Positions 20,960 through 29,628 of a stretch of 64,000 nucleotides of DNA are shown one piece after another. The stretch is taken from positions 4,898,001 to 4,962,000 of the forward strand of contig NZ_CP046172.1 of assembly GCF_011801145.1 (NCBI RefSeq). The letters are read 5' to 3'. Made by a program: the position numbers and the translations under genes. The notes beneath the pieces are model-generated. The model worked only from the letters and a program-made list of their open reading frames with translations, made no database searches and was not told the origin of the DNA. The DNA comes from Nocardia arthritidis (GTDB lineage Bacteria; Actinomycetota; Actinomycetes; Mycobacteriales; Mycobacteriaceae). Every line of letters begins with the position of its first letter. The stretch's first letter is position 1.

Positions 20960-21316
20960 TTATTCTCCTAGCTGACCCAGTTTTCTCGCCACATTCTTGT
21001 TCAGTTGATCGCGCCATTTATCGACGAAGCTCATGGCTCCTGCTTCGCCGGCGATCGCCGCACAGAAGCCCTTGATATCGTGGCCCAGTGCCTCATGAAC
21101 GCTCTGACCCTCCGACGCCGTTTCCTCGATAAATCCGAGGACATTGTCGAGAATCGGCATCAAATTGCGGCCCGAGAAGTCCCCATAGGGGAAGAGATTG
21201 GCTTTTATTTCTTGCCACGCCGCTTGATATTCGGGCGGAAGGGTTGCGGCCCGAGCTTCGAAGGCTTCGAATTCTCTGTTGAGATCGCTACCCGTGATCT
21301 TCTCCCAAAAGTTCAT
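20960..21316 (-). CDS. DUF1048-family protein (second)
   Basis: 118 aa from ATG 21316, overlapping the padR stop by 4 nt (ATGA). NFWEKITGSDLNREFEAFEARAATLPPEYQAAWQEIKANLF parallels the neighbouring DUF1048 gene, so the pair arose by duplication. It is helical and cytoplasmic, without signal or membrane segments. Translational coupling with padR and the next gene shows a three-gene operon. Confidence 0.83.
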   Translation of the reverse strand: MNFWEKITGSDLNREFEAFEARAATLPPEYQAAWQEIKANLFPYGDFSGRNLMPILDNVLGFIEETASEGQSVHEALGHDIKGFCAAIAGEAGAMSFVDKWRDQLNKNVARKLGQLGE

Positions 21317-21654
21317 TTCTTGCTTTCCTTGAGCTCATTGATCCGCGACGAAATGTATTCCCATTTCGCCCAGAATGTCGCGAGTTCGCTGCGCCCCGCG
21401 TCGTTGAGTGTGTAGAACTTGCGCGGCGGGCCGACCTCGGACCGCCGTTTCGAAACCTCGACCAGCTTGTTCTTCTCCAGCCGGAGCAGGATCGTGTAGA
21501 CCGTCCCCTCGACCACATCCGCGAACCCGAGCTCGTTCAGCCGCCGCGTAATCGCGTAACCGTACGTCTCCTCGCTGCCGATGATCTCGAGAACGCAACC
21601 CTCGAGCGTCCCTTTCAGCATTTCCGTCAAGTTGTCCGTGGCGTCCTCCTTCAA
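21313..21654 (-). CDS. PadR-family transcriptional regulator
   Basis: About 110 aa. LTEMLKGTLEGCVLEIIGSEETYGYAITRRLNELGF and VEGTVYTILLRLEKNKLVEV form the PadR winged helix, followed by a short dimerisation helix (class s-PadR). The open frame begins at TTG 21654, but a good AAGGAGG (21647-21653) lies inside it. The best-placed codon after that is an ACG at 21637-21639, 5 nt away, in register with the usual N-terminus xDNLTEMLKG. Either an ACG start, a TTG further in, or TTG 21654 is used; unresolved. A near-perfect operator sits immediately upstream at 21661-21679. Confidence 0.85.
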   Translation of the reverse strand: MKEDATDNLTEMLKGTLEGCVLEIIGSEETYGYAITRRLNELGFADVVEGTVYTILLRLEKNKLVEVSKRRSEVGPPRKFYTLNDAGRSELATFWAKWEYISSRINELKESKK

Positions 21655-21660
21655 CCCAGC

Positions 21661-21679
21661 TACTCGGTGCTACCGAGTA
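21661..21679. promoter_or_regulatory. PadR operator palindrome
   Basis: TACTCGGTGCTACCGAGTA: the two half-sites TACTCGGT/ACCGAGTA are perfectly inverted around a 3-bp centre. It lies directly upstream of padR, in the position expected for autorepression. Confidence 0.65.
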
Positions 21680-22084
21680 CTACTAAACTGTAACACAGAG
21701 TAGTTGGCTGGGCACACCCGCCGGAAATCCCTTGAGTTCGCATACCGCACAGCGCGAACCAGCTATTCCGAATGGATCGAAAGACCAACTGCCGCAACAG
21801 GATAGGCGAGCATCGCCGACTCGGCTTTCCATTGGTTCACCCTCGACCCGGATCCGGCGCGCTTCGCCCACTGGGCGATAGACCTGGCCGAAACAATGCG
21901 TCATCGAGGACCTCGGCACCGACCCGGCCATCGAACTGCTGGGCTCTGTGGGTGGCCCCCGACGCGATCGCGCGGCCCCGCAACACATCTCTATGGACCC
22001 GAGCGGCCCGCCAAGTTGAGACAACGCGAGGCCGCCCAGGGCATGATCGCCGACCCTGGAAGCGGGCGAATCGAGGTCGTTCCG
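21680..22084. other. Intergenic region, possible gene debris
   Basis: About 400 bp. Short stretches such as AFHWFTLDPDPARFAHWAIDLAE (plus frame near 21825) look protein-like, but no start, stop or family can be fixed; probably eroded coding sequence. Confidence 0.3.
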
Positions 22085-23662
22085 TCAAGCTCGCAGCAGG
22101 GTGACTTCGCGGCCCGCCGGCGTGGTCGCCGTGCTGAAGGTGGTGCGGTCGGTGATGGGGGCGGCATCGGTGCGGCGGTCGAAGATCGCGAGCACTCCGG
22201 TCGGCAGGCCGAGCCGGTCGAGGTAGCCGTCGAGCTGGGTCAGCCCTTCGGAGAGCGGGTCGGCCTGTTTGTCGCGCCAGACTTTGAGTTCGATGGCTTC
22301 GCGTTGTTCGGCGCGGTGTCCGTCGGTGCCGGTATAGGGCTGCCGGACCAGCAGGTCGATGCGGCCGTGGCCGATGCCGTATTCGCGGTCGATGTGGCCG
22401 CCGCCGTTGACGATGCGGTGCAGGTAGGCCATCAACACCAGTTGGGGCGCGGTTTCGTGGTAGTTCTGTTTGGCTGTGAGGATTTCGCCGTCTTTTTTCC
22501 AGAAGGCGGCGAATTCGGTAAGCAGGCGGGGGAAGTCGAGGCGACCGTCGGGCAGCCGGAAGCTGGCGGGTTCGACGTGAATGTTGTTCTCGACGCCGGC
22601 GCCCAGGACGCGGACGATGACTTCGTTGTAGATGGGGTTGGCGATGCGGACGGTTTTGTCATTGGCGATGAGTCCGAGGTCGCGAACATAGGTGACGTCG
22701 TCGTTGAAGGTGAGATCGAGCGGGGTCATGGTCCCCGCGATCAGGGGTTCGATCACCCGTTGCACGCGTGGTTCGGTGAGTTTGGCGACGAGGGAGTCCA
22801 AATGTGTTGCGCGGGCGAGGATCAGTCGTTCCTTCGCTTCGTCGATGTGATCATCGGTGATGGTGGTCTGGATGCGCATCTTGTCGATGACTTCGGCGGC
22901 GAGCGCGTTGACCAGCCATGGCTGGCCTTGGGTGTAGTAGTAGGCCAGATCGAGTGCGGCACAACTGAATTCCTGCCCGGTGGCGGCGGTGTGCTGTGCG
23001 TAAAGCGTCGCGACCTCGGCGCGGGTGAAGTCGCCGATTCGAATCGAATCGACTTTGATGTTGAACGGGCTCGAGCTACTGAGTCGGGTCGGATCCCCAC
23101 CCGAGGCGGACTTGTAGTCGCGTACGTCGCGCATACCGCACAGCACAACTGCATGGACGAAGCCCTTGCGGTTCGTCGTGTAGCCGTCGCGCAGCTGCCG
23201 TAGGACGCTGACCAGGCTGTCCCCGCGAATCGCGTCGATCTCGTCGAAGAACAGGACCAGCGGACGCGGGCACTGGCGGGTCCAGGCGGTCAATCCCGTG
23301 ACCAGTGCGGAACCTGGCGACGATTCCGGCCACGGCGTGGGCGGCAGCAGTTCGGACGGAAGGTCGGCGGCCTCGGCGGCCGCCCGAATGCGGGCGAGAA
23401 TCTCGCGGACGGCGCCGGTGAAGTCATCGCCGAACGGCACTGCCACCTCACAGGAGAAGTGCAGGGCCACATACCGGCCCTCCGCCGTGAGTTCTCGTGC
23501 CAGTGCCGCCAGACTGGTGGTCTTCCCGGTTTGCCGTGGCGCGTGGACGACGAAATACTGACCCCGGGCGATGTGGCGATCCGCATCCGTAATCCGTTGC
23601 GCCGCAGGCAGCATGTAGTGCAGGTCCTCATCACACGGCCCGGTGGTGTTGAAGTACTTCAC
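22085..23662 (-). CDS. AAA-type ATPase with C-terminal PD-(D/E)XK nuclease-like domain
   Basis: 525 aa from ATG 23662. Residues 20-330 form a STAND/AAA-like ATPase: Walker A VVHAPRQTGKTTS near residue 44, Walker B PLVLFFDEIDAIRGD near 138, and a sensor-like VVLCGMRDVRDY near 170. Residues 360-525 carry GIGHGRIDLLV ... REAIELKVW, with the D...ExK spacing of PD-(D/E)XK nucleases. Proteins of this build are widespread, mostly uncharacterised and often scattered in accessory DNA. It stands alone between debris on both sides. A role in defence or element biology is a guess. Confidence 0.8.
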   Translation of the reverse strand: MKYFNTTGPCDEDLHYMLPAAQRITDADRHIARGQYFVVHAPRQTGKTTSLAALARELTAEGRYVALHFSCEVAVPFGDDFTGAVREILARIRAAAEAADLPSELLPPTPWPESSPGSALVTGLTAWTRQCPRPLVLFFDEIDAIRGDSLVSVLRQLRDGYTTNRKGFVHAVVLCGMRDVRDYKSASGGDPTRLSSSSPFNIKVDSIRIGDFTRAEVATLYAQHTAATGQEFSCAALDLAYYYTQGQPWLVNALAAEVIDKMRIQTTITDDHIDEAKERLILARATHLDSLVAKLTEPRVQRVIEPLIAGTMTPLDLTFNDDVTYVRDLGLIANDKTVRIANPIYNEVIVRVLGAGVENNIHVEPASFRLPDGRLDFPRLLTEFAAFWKKDGEILTAKQNYHETAPQLVLMAYLHRIVNGGGHIDREYGIGHGRIDLLVRQPYTGTDGHRAEQREAIELKVWRDKQADPLSEGLTQLDGYLDRLGLPTGVLAIFDRRTDAAPITDRTTFSTATTPAGREVTLLRA

Positions 23663-23879
23663 GCGCCCTCCTGCCTCGACCCAGCGACGTGCCCGGATGC
23701 GGGCCGACTGCTGCGCAGCCTACCTGGCAAGGGTTGGGTGGCCGGGATCGTGCTCGCCCCGCTTCGGGACCGGGTGATCTCGTCGATGAAGCCGACGCGC
23801 GCACCGAGCCCCGGCGCTACGCGAATCATCTCGCTTGCCGCATCCGCCGAATCGCGTAATAGGTTGCCGCGCAACGGTT

Positions 23880-24430
23880 TTACTTGGTCAGGGCGGTGAC
23901 GGCGGCGGCGAAGATGGTGTTCTTGATGGCGCCGAGGGTGGTGGGGTCTTTGGGGCCGAGGGAGTGAGGGAGTCGGCGGGGACGGCGGCGTCGACGAGAT
24001 CGTGTGCGGCGGCGTCGGTTCCGCCTAAGCGGCGGCCGGTGGTCATGGACGCGATCGCGGTTCGGGGGGTGAGTTCGGCTTGGATGAGCGCGGCCATGCC
24101 GGGGGTGAACCGGATGTGGATGTCGATCTCCGGGAAGCAGAAGTAGCCGCGGTCGGCGCGCATCACCCGGTAGTCGTGGGCGATGGCGCCCGCGGCCGAA
24201 GGCGTGGCCGGGCAGCGCGGCGACGGTCGGCACGGGCAGGATGAGCAGGTGGGCAAGCCGCGCCTGCACCCGGTTCACGTACCAGGTGGCGCGGTCGGGA
24301 TTGGCTGTGAGCCAAGCCAAGTCGAGGCCGTTGCTGTAGAACTTGCCGGTGGCGGTGGTGACGAGGGCGTGCGCGCCATCGTCGAGCACGGTGTCGAGCA
24401 GGGTGTCGCGGCGTCGGGGTGCCGTTCGGC
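23880..24430 (-). pseudogene. Enoyl-CoA hydratase/isomerase pseudogene
   Basis: Crotonase-fold sequence is spread over two frames. One contains ALVTTATGKFYSNGLDLAWL and VPTVAALPGHAFG; the next AIAHDYRVMRADRGYFCFPEIDIHIRFTPGMAALIQAEL; the C-terminus returns to the first frame (KDPTTLGAIKNTIFAAAVTALTK, stop at 23880). The N-terminal ~60 residues, an AMLALAHD-type segment and residues before KDPTT are missing. At least two frameshifts plus deletions mean true decay. An intact crotonase gene exists at 29629. Confidence 0.7.
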
Positions 24431-24640
24431 GAAGACCGCGGGGTGTCGACGGCGGCCGATACCGCCTCGATGGCGGCGGTCACCAGTTCGGTTTGCAGTG
24501 TGAGGAATCGGCGCGCGGCCCGCAGCCAGGTGCGGCCGAGCAGTTCCGCGCGCGACCCGAACGTGTGGTAAGGCGCGCCGTTGGCGATGCCGGTGGCGGC
24601 GGCCTGCAGTTTTGTCCACTGCCGGGAGGGATTTCGGCCC
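24431..24640 (-). pseudogene. TetR regulator remnant
   Basis: The minus-strand frame gives ATGIANGAPYHTFGSRAELL then GRTWLRAARRFLTLQTELV, the end of a TetR helix-turn-helix and the first core helix. No helix 1, no start and no proper C-terminus. It abuts the crotonase pseudogene. Confidence 0.55.
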
Positions 24641-24787
24641 GCGCCGCACACCGGGCGCGACACTCCGTTATCCTTTCGCGAACCAGCAAAGGCGCGGGCG
24701 ATCCGGGAGCTCCCACGGGGAGCCGGTGTCCACAGCACGGCCTGCGGCTCACGCGGATACCCGACCCGAACAGAACGGCGATCGGCG

Positions 24788-25354
24788 ATGTCACGTGTGG
24801 TCAGCAAGGAGCAATATTTCGACACCGCGCTGGAGGTGCTGGCCGAATTGGGCTTCAAGGGCCTCAATATCGGGTTGCTGTGCCGCAGGCTGGGGGTGAC
24901 CAGCGGCTCGTTCTACCACCATTTCGGCAGTTGGCAGGGTTTCGTCGACGCGCTGCTCGAGCACTGGGAGCACCGGCAGGTCCGCATCCTGCGCAATATG
25001 AACTTCAACCAGGGCAATCCCGACGACGATATCCGCGCCATGTCGGATCTGGCGGCCGGTCTGCACCATGCCGCCGAGGCCGCCATCCGCGCCTGGGCCG
25101 CCAACGACGAATCGGTGAACGTCGCGGTCAAACGGGTCGACGAATCCCGCAGGCGCACCGTGCACAAGGCGATCATGGGCGTGGTGCGCGACGAGGACAC
25201 CACCGCCGCGGTCACCGCGCTCGGTATGGCGATGCTCATCGGCTACCAGCAGATCGCCGCGGGCGGGCAGGATCTGTCACTGGACCGGCTGCTCACCCAG
25301 TACGCGCGGCTGATCTACTCCTACCGCCGTCAGCCGAGCAGTTCGTCCACATAA
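24788..25354 (+). CDS. TetR-family transcriptional regulator
   Basis: 188 aa from ATG 24788, where the TetR domain begins (SKEQYFDTALEVLAELGFKGLNIGLLCRRLGVTSGSFYHHFGS, residues 5-48). Upstream in-frame codons run through non-conserved sequence. The C-terminal domain (EAAIRAWAANDESVNVAVKRVDESRR) resembles that of many fatty-acid or hydrocarbon-responsive TetR proteins, ligand unknown. Convergent with the antiporter gene, overlapping its 3' end by 25 bp. No clear palindrome was found just upstream. Confidence 0.87.
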   Translation: MSRVVSKEQYFDTALEVLAELGFKGLNIGLLCRRLGVTSGSFYHHFGSWQGFVDALLEHWEHRQVRILRNMNFNQGNPDDDIRAMSDLAAGLHHAAEAAIRAWAANDESVNVAVKRVDESRRRTVHKAIMGVVRDEDTTAAVTALGMAMLIGYQQIAAGGQDLSLDRLLTQYARLIYSYRRQPSSSST

Positions 25355-27192
25355 CACCAGCGCCACGCCTCGCCGGGTTCCACGCTGCGCATCACCGGAT
25401 GTCCGGTCCCCGCATAGTGTTTGGTGGCGTGGTTGCCCACCGACGAATCACAGCAGGCGACATGCCCGCAGGTCAGGCACATCCGCAGATGCACCCAGAC
25501 CAGGCCCTCGTCGAGGCATTCCCGGCACAGATCGGGTTCGGCGGGTTCGACCACCAGCGGCGCGGCCCGCAGATGCGCGCAATCCGAGGCCGCGACCGTG
25601 GGCGCCTCCAGGGTTTCGGTGCGTTCCTCATCGGATTCGGCGTAACGGTCGATCATCGATTCCTCGAGATCCAAACGGGCCAGCACATATTGGAGGATCT
25701 CGTAGTCGGCGCCACCCGAATCCCGCACGCGCAGCACGGTTTCCCGTTCGGCGCGCAGCATTTTCAGCCGGAGCCTGCGGTATTCGGCGGTGGGCGTCGC
25801 CGATTCCGATTCCGAGCGACCCAGCCGCTCCCACGCGGAGTTGGTGCGCCAGGCCACCCGGTCGCGCAGCGAATCGATGACGCTGGACGGGGTTTCGGGC
25901 GTGATGTGCTCCTCGAGCGCGACCAGCCCGGCGGCGGTGGCCTGCTGCAACAGATTCGCCTTCTGCAGCGCGTCCTCGGCGCGGCTCGGCCCGCGCAACT
26001 TCAGCCGCCGCACCAGCCACGGCAGCGAAGTTCCTTGCAGCAGCAGCGTTCCCGCGACCACCACCAGCGCGACCAGTTTCAGCACCGGCAGCTGCGGGGT
26101 GTCGGCGGGTAGCAGCAGCACCGCCGCCAGGGTGACGACCCCGCGCATCCCGGCCCACGACACCACCGCCGAATGTCCAAGGCGCTCATCGGCTTCCAGC
26201 GATCCGAACCGCCGGAACAGCGCCGCGGTGGGGAACACCCACAGCGGCCGCGACACCATCACCGCCAGCAGCGCCCCGGCCACCGCGACGATCAGCGTGC
26301 GATGGTCCAGGCCGCTGCCCCACGCCTCCTCCAGGATCGCCCGCGTCTCCAAACCGATGATGAAGAACACCGCGCTCTCCAGGATGAACTGGATGGTGCG
26401 CCAATTGGTGCGCTCGGAGATCCGCGACGCCGCGCTCTGCCACACCGGCGCGTTGTGGCCGAGGATCATCCCGCACACCACCACCGCGATCACACCGGAC
26501 GCGCCGATCGCCTCGGCGGGCAGATACGCCACGAACGGCGCCAGGAACGACAGGGTGGTGTCGAGCACCGGATCGCTGATCCGCCGCCGCAGCACCGCGA
26601 GCAGATACGCCACCACCACCCCGACCGCGGCGCCGCCGCCCGCGGCGAGCAGGAAATCCCCGCCCGCCTGGAATACCGAGACGGTGCCCGCCGCGGCCGC
26701 GATCGCGGTGCGCACGGTCACCAGCGCGGTCGCGTCGTTGAACATCGACTCGTCCTCGAGGATGGTCACGATCCGGCGCGGCATCCCGATCCGGCGCGCG
26801 ATACCGGTGGCGGCCACCGCGTCGGTCGGCGCGACGATCGCGCCGATCGCCACCGCCACCGCGAACGGCACCGGCAGCAGCCACCACACCACCGCCGCCA
26901 CGGTGAACGTGCTGAACAGCACCAACCCCACCGACAGCAGCGCGATGGTGCGGATATTGGCCCGGAAATCCACCAGCGAGGTGCGGATCGCGGAGGTGTA
27001 GAGCAGCGGCGGCAGGAATCCGAGCATGATGATCTCCGGATCCGGGCGCACCTGCGGCACGAACGGCAGATACGACGCCACCACCCCGGCCAGGGTCAGC
27101 AGCAGCGGTTCGGAAATACCGAACCGCCGCGCCGTGGCCGCCAGCGCGGCCGCCGACGCAACGAGTACCACCAGGCCGATCGCGACATGCAC
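25330..27192 (-). CDS. Na+/H+ antiporter with C-terminal UBP-type zinc finger
   Basis: 620 aa from GTG 27192. Residues 1-400 are a CPA1 (NhaP-type) antiporter with about a dozen membrane spans. They include the PTDAVAATGIARRIGMPRR segment near 127 and ILEDESMFNDATALV near 148, containing the ND ion-binding motif. After a cytoplasmic helical linker comes a UBP-type zinc finger (about residues 535-610): CAHL, CRECLDEG, CLTCGHVACCDS, then NHATKHYAGTGHPV. This antiporter-ZnF fusion is known in actinobacteria. It would extrude Na+ in exchange for H+; the zinc finger may regulate or anchor partners. Confidence 0.92.
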   Translation of the reverse strand: MHVAIGLVVLVASAAALAATARRFGISEPLLLTLAGVVASYLPFVPQVRPDPEIIMLGFLPPLLYTSAIRTSLVDFRANIRTIALLSVGLVLFSTFTVAAVVWWLLPVPFAVAVAIGAIVAPTDAVAATGIARRIGMPRRIVTILEDESMFNDATALVTVRTAIAAAAGTVSVFQAGGDFLLAAGGGAAVGVVVAYLLAVLRRRISDPVLDTTLSFLAPFVAYLPAEAIGASGVIAVVVCGMILGHNAPVWQSAASRISERTNWRTIQFILESAVFFIIGLETRAILEEAWGSGLDHRTLIVAVAGALLAVMVSRPLWVFPTAALFRRFGSLEADERLGHSAVVSWAGMRGVVTLAAVLLLPADTPQLPVLKLVALVVVAGTLLLQGTSLPWLVRRLKLRGPSRAEDALQKANLLQQATAAGLVALEEHITPETPSSVIDSLRDRVAWRTNSAWERLGRSESESATPTAEYRRLRLKMLRAERETVLRVRDSGGADYEILQYVLARLDLEESMIDRYAESDEERTETLEAPTVAASDCAHLRAAPLVVEPAEPDLCRECLDEGLVWVHLRMCLTCGHVACCDSSVGNHATKHYAGTGHPVMRSVEPGEAWRWCYVDELLG

Positions 27193-27288
27193 CGTCGCAT
27201 TCTGTCAGAGCGCGCCCCGGGTACATGACACGTGCCGAGACCGCGGAACCGGTGCGACTTTCGGCGTTCCCGCGCAATGCTTGTCGCC

Positions 27289-28182
27289 ATGGACGAGTTC
27301 GCTCACTGGCGCGCGCAAGGACACCGGCACACCCACCGCGGACACCAGATCTTCCGGGCCGAGGGCGGCGCGGGCGCCGAGGGCACGCTGCTGTGCCTGC
27401 ACGGCTTCCCGTCCGGTTCCTGGGACTGGCATGTCCTGTGGCCGGATCTGTGCGCGCGGTTCGCCCGGGTGCTGGCCCCCGACATGATCGGCTTCGGATT
27501 CTCCGCCAAACCGCGCCACTACGACTACCGCATCGCCGATCAGGCCGATCTGCAGGAAAACCTGTTGCGGGAGCTGGGGATCGGGCGGGTGCATCTGCTC
27601 GCGCACGACTACGGCGACACCGTCGCCCAGGAACTGCTGGCCCGCGACGGCGAGCGCCGCGCCGCGGGCGACGAATCCCTGGTGATCGAGTCGGTGTGCC
27701 TGCTCAACGGTGGCCTGTTCCCCGAAACCCACCGCCCGCGCCCGATCCAGCGGCTGCTGGCGAGCCCGGCGGGCGGACTGGTCGACGCGCTCACCACCGA
27801 ACGCGCCTTCGCCCACAGCCTTGCCGCGGTGTTCGGGCCGCGCACCAAACCGGACGCGGCAGACCTGCGCCGGTTCTGGTTGATGTGGTGTTCCCGGCAC
27901 GGACATCGCAACGGGCACAAGCTGATTCGCTATATGGCCGAACGCAGGCAGTACCGTGCACGCTGGGTGGGCGCGCTGTGCGCGGCACAGGTGCCGGTCC
28001 GGCTGATCGACGGCCTGCTCGACCCGGTGTCCGGTGCGCACATGGTGGCCAGGTACCGGGAGCTGGTGCCGGACGCCGACGTGGTGGAGCTGCCCGATGT
28101 CGGTCACTATCCGCAGCTGGAGGCGCCCGCGGCGACCCTGGCGGCCTTCCTGGAATTCCACGACACCCGGGTGCGCTCCTGA
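27289..28182 (+). CDS. Alpha/beta hydrolase, epoxide hydrolase/haloalkane dehalogenase-like
   Basis: 297 aa from ATG 27289 (ATG 27277 also possible). Motifs: LLCLHGFPSGSWDWH (oxyanion HGFP), VLAPDMIGFGFSAKP, nucleophile elbow LLAHDYGDTVAQ (Asp), acid near LIDGLLDPVS and His in LPDVGHYPQLE. An aspartate nucleophile with HDYGD is typical of epoxide hydrolases and haloalkane dehalogenases, not serine esterases. The cap lies between. It lies 35 bp upstream of a TetR gene whose palindromic operator is in the gap. Confidence 0.88.
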   Translation: MDEFAHWRAQGHRHTHRGHQIFRAEGGAGAEGTLLCLHGFPSGSWDWHVLWPDLCARFARVLAPDMIGFGFSAKPRHYDYRIADQADLQENLLRELGIGRVHLLAHDYGDTVAQELLARDGERRAAGDESLVIESVCLLNGGLFPETHRPRPIQRLLASPAGGLVDALTTERAFAHSLAAVFGPRTKPDAADLRRFWLMWCSRHGHRNGHKLIRYMAERRQYRARWVGALCAAQVPVRLIDGLLDPVSGAHMVARYRELVPDADVVELPDVGHYPQLEAPAATLAAFLEFHDTRVRS

Positions 28183-28189
28183 ACCACCC

Positions 28190-28209
28190 GTTATGGCGGG
28201 TGCCATAAC
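28190..28209. promoter_or_regulatory. TetR operator TTATGG-N6-CCATAA
   Basis: GTTATGGCGGGTGCCATAAC is a perfect 8-4-8 palindrome 8 bp upstream of the TetR start codon. The same TTATGG-N6-CCATAA motif occurs at 29537-29554 in the promoter of the enoyl-CoA hydratase gene. Confidence 0.72.
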
Positions 28210-28217
28210 ATGGTGGG

Positions 28218-28820
28218 GTGGCCACCGCACGACGAGCACGCACCGACGGACCCCGCACCCGCCTGCCCAACGCCCGGCAGGCGATGATCGAGGGCGCGGT
28301 GGAATCGCTGCGCGTGCACGGCGCCACCGCCACCAGCGTCGACCGGGTGCTCGCCGCCACCGGCGCGCCGCGCGGCTCGGTCTACCACCATTTCCCCGGC
28401 GGGCGCACCCAGCTGGTCACCGAGGCGCTGACCACGGCGGGGGAGTTGATGAGCCGGTTCATCGAACAGCTCACCCGCGACGCCGATCCGGTGACCGCGC
28501 TCGAGCTGTTCGGCGCGTCGTGGCGGCAGATGCTGCTGGACACCGAATTCCGCGCCGGCTGCCCGATTTTCGCGGTCGCGGTCGAAACCAACGACGACGC
28601 ACCGGAATTCGCGGCGACCGCGGCCGAGGTGTTCACTCGCTGGGAGCGCGCGCTGACCGAGCTGCTCACCCGCGACGGCTATCCGGCCGACCGCGCGGCC
28701 CGGTTGTCCACGCTCACCGTCGCCGCCATCGAGGGCGCGGTGGCGATGTGCCGGGCCCGGCGGGACACCGGCCCGCTCGACGACGTCATCGCCGAACTGC
28801 GCGCGATCATCGCGCACTGA
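28218..28820 (+). CDS. TetR-family regulator (LmrA/YxaF-like)
   Basis: 200 aa from GTG 28218. The DNA-binding domain is ARQAMIEGAVESLRVHGATATSVDRVLAATGAPRGSVYHHFPGG (about residues 19-62). The C-terminal GCPIFAVAVETNDDAPEFAATAAEVFTRWERAL is typical of LmrA/YxaF-type TetR proteins, which answer to flavonoids or drugs in other bacteria. The 20-bp palindrome at its promoter indicates autorepression, and the matching site at 29537 suggests it also controls the enoyl-CoA hydratase gene. It may be co-transcribed with the upstream hydrolase, 35 bp away. Confidence 0.88.
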   Translation: MATARRARTDGPRTRLPNARQAMIEGAVESLRVHGATATSVDRVLAATGAPRGSVYHHFPGGRTQLVTEALTTAGELMSRFIEQLTRDADPVTALELFGASWRQMLLDTEFRAGCPIFAVAVETNDDAPEFAATAAEVFTRWERALTELLTRDGYPADRAARLSTLTVAAIEGAVAMCRARRDTGPLDDVIAELRAIIAH

Positions 28821-28937
28821 CGGACGGCTCGACACCCGCGCGTCGATCTCGTCCGATGACGCGACGACTCGATGTCGATACCGACGCGGGAAACGCCTTC
28901 TGCGGGCAGGGGATCGGCCCCGCGTTCGAATTTCGGG

Positions 28938-29348
28938 CTAGCCGAGTGTGACCTTCGTGTTGTTACCGGCGACGACCATATCGTTGGCATCGACGAGCGC
29001 CATTCGCACCTGCACCGTCTGCCCCTTCGACATCGGCGCCTCCTGGCCGCCGGGCCCGGTGAGCATCACGACGGTGGTCTGGTCGGATCCGTCGCAGGTG
29101 ACGGCATTTTGTGCGCCGGTGGCCGACGGGCTTTCGGCCTCGGGTGCGCCCACCATCACTTTCACGGCGGTGACGCCTGCGGAGGCTTCACAGTTGTAGG
29201 CGACCTCGACGTTGACCGGGCCGACGCGTTGCAGGTCGATGGTGTTCGCGGCCAGCGCGGTAGGGGTGGCGGCCAGTATCGCGAAGCCCAGCGCCGCGGC
29301 GACGGTCGCGATGCGGGCGGGACGACGGTGGTTCCGGATGATCGACAT
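28938..29348 (-). CDS. Small secreted protein, unknown function
   Basis: 136 aa from ATG 29348, preceded by AGGAGG. A classical signal peptide (IRNHRRPARIATVAAALGFAILAATPTALA) ends at ALA-AN near residue 33. The mature ~100 residues are beta-rich with two cysteines (AYNCEASAG and AVTCDGSDQ) that can form a disulfide. This type of small secreted Ig/copper-binding-like beta protein is common in Nocardia and Mycobacterium. No active-site motif; function unknown. It stands alone between the TetR and crotonase genes. Confidence 0.8.
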   Translation of the reverse strand: MSIIRNHRRPARIATVAAALGFAILAATPTALAANTIDLQRVGPVNVEVAYNCEASAGVTAVKVMVGAPEAESPSATGAQNAVTCDGSDQTTVVMLTGPGGQEAPMSKGQTVQVRMALVDANDMVVAGNNTKVTLG

Positions 29349-29536
29349 GGTGCACGGTCCTCCTGGGTAGGGGAAGCAACTCGGCACGAAAGATCTTCGG
29401 ACAGTGACAACTATCCTCTGCCGATGCGGATGCCCGTGGCAGGGGCGGCGTAAACCGGGAACCCTTTCGAGCGCGCGGCGTACGACCGTGGTCGGATCTT
29501 CGCTTGACGCTCTTGCCGTGACGCCGCGACACAGTA

Positions 29537-29554
29537 TTATGGTATGTGCCATAA
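29537..29554. promoter_or_regulatory. TetR operator TTATGG-N6-CCATAA (second copy)
   Basis: TTATGGTATGTGCCATAA overlaps a possible -10 (TATTAT, 29535-29540) that has TTGCCG 16 bp upstream (29513-29518). It is therefore placed to block transcription of the enoyl-CoA hydratase gene. The half-sites and spacing equal those at 28191-28208. Confidence 0.7.
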
Positions 29555-29628
29555 ATGCTAGGGGTTATTCGAACAGCGTTGCGCCGCAATGACTTCGGCG
29601 CAGCATCCAGTGCGCCGAGGAGACGCCG

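Noticed and set aside
21896..23203. Long plus-strand frame over the AAA ATPase gene
   Set aside because: Antisense shadow; the minus-strand protein has Walker motifs and a nuclease-like domain.
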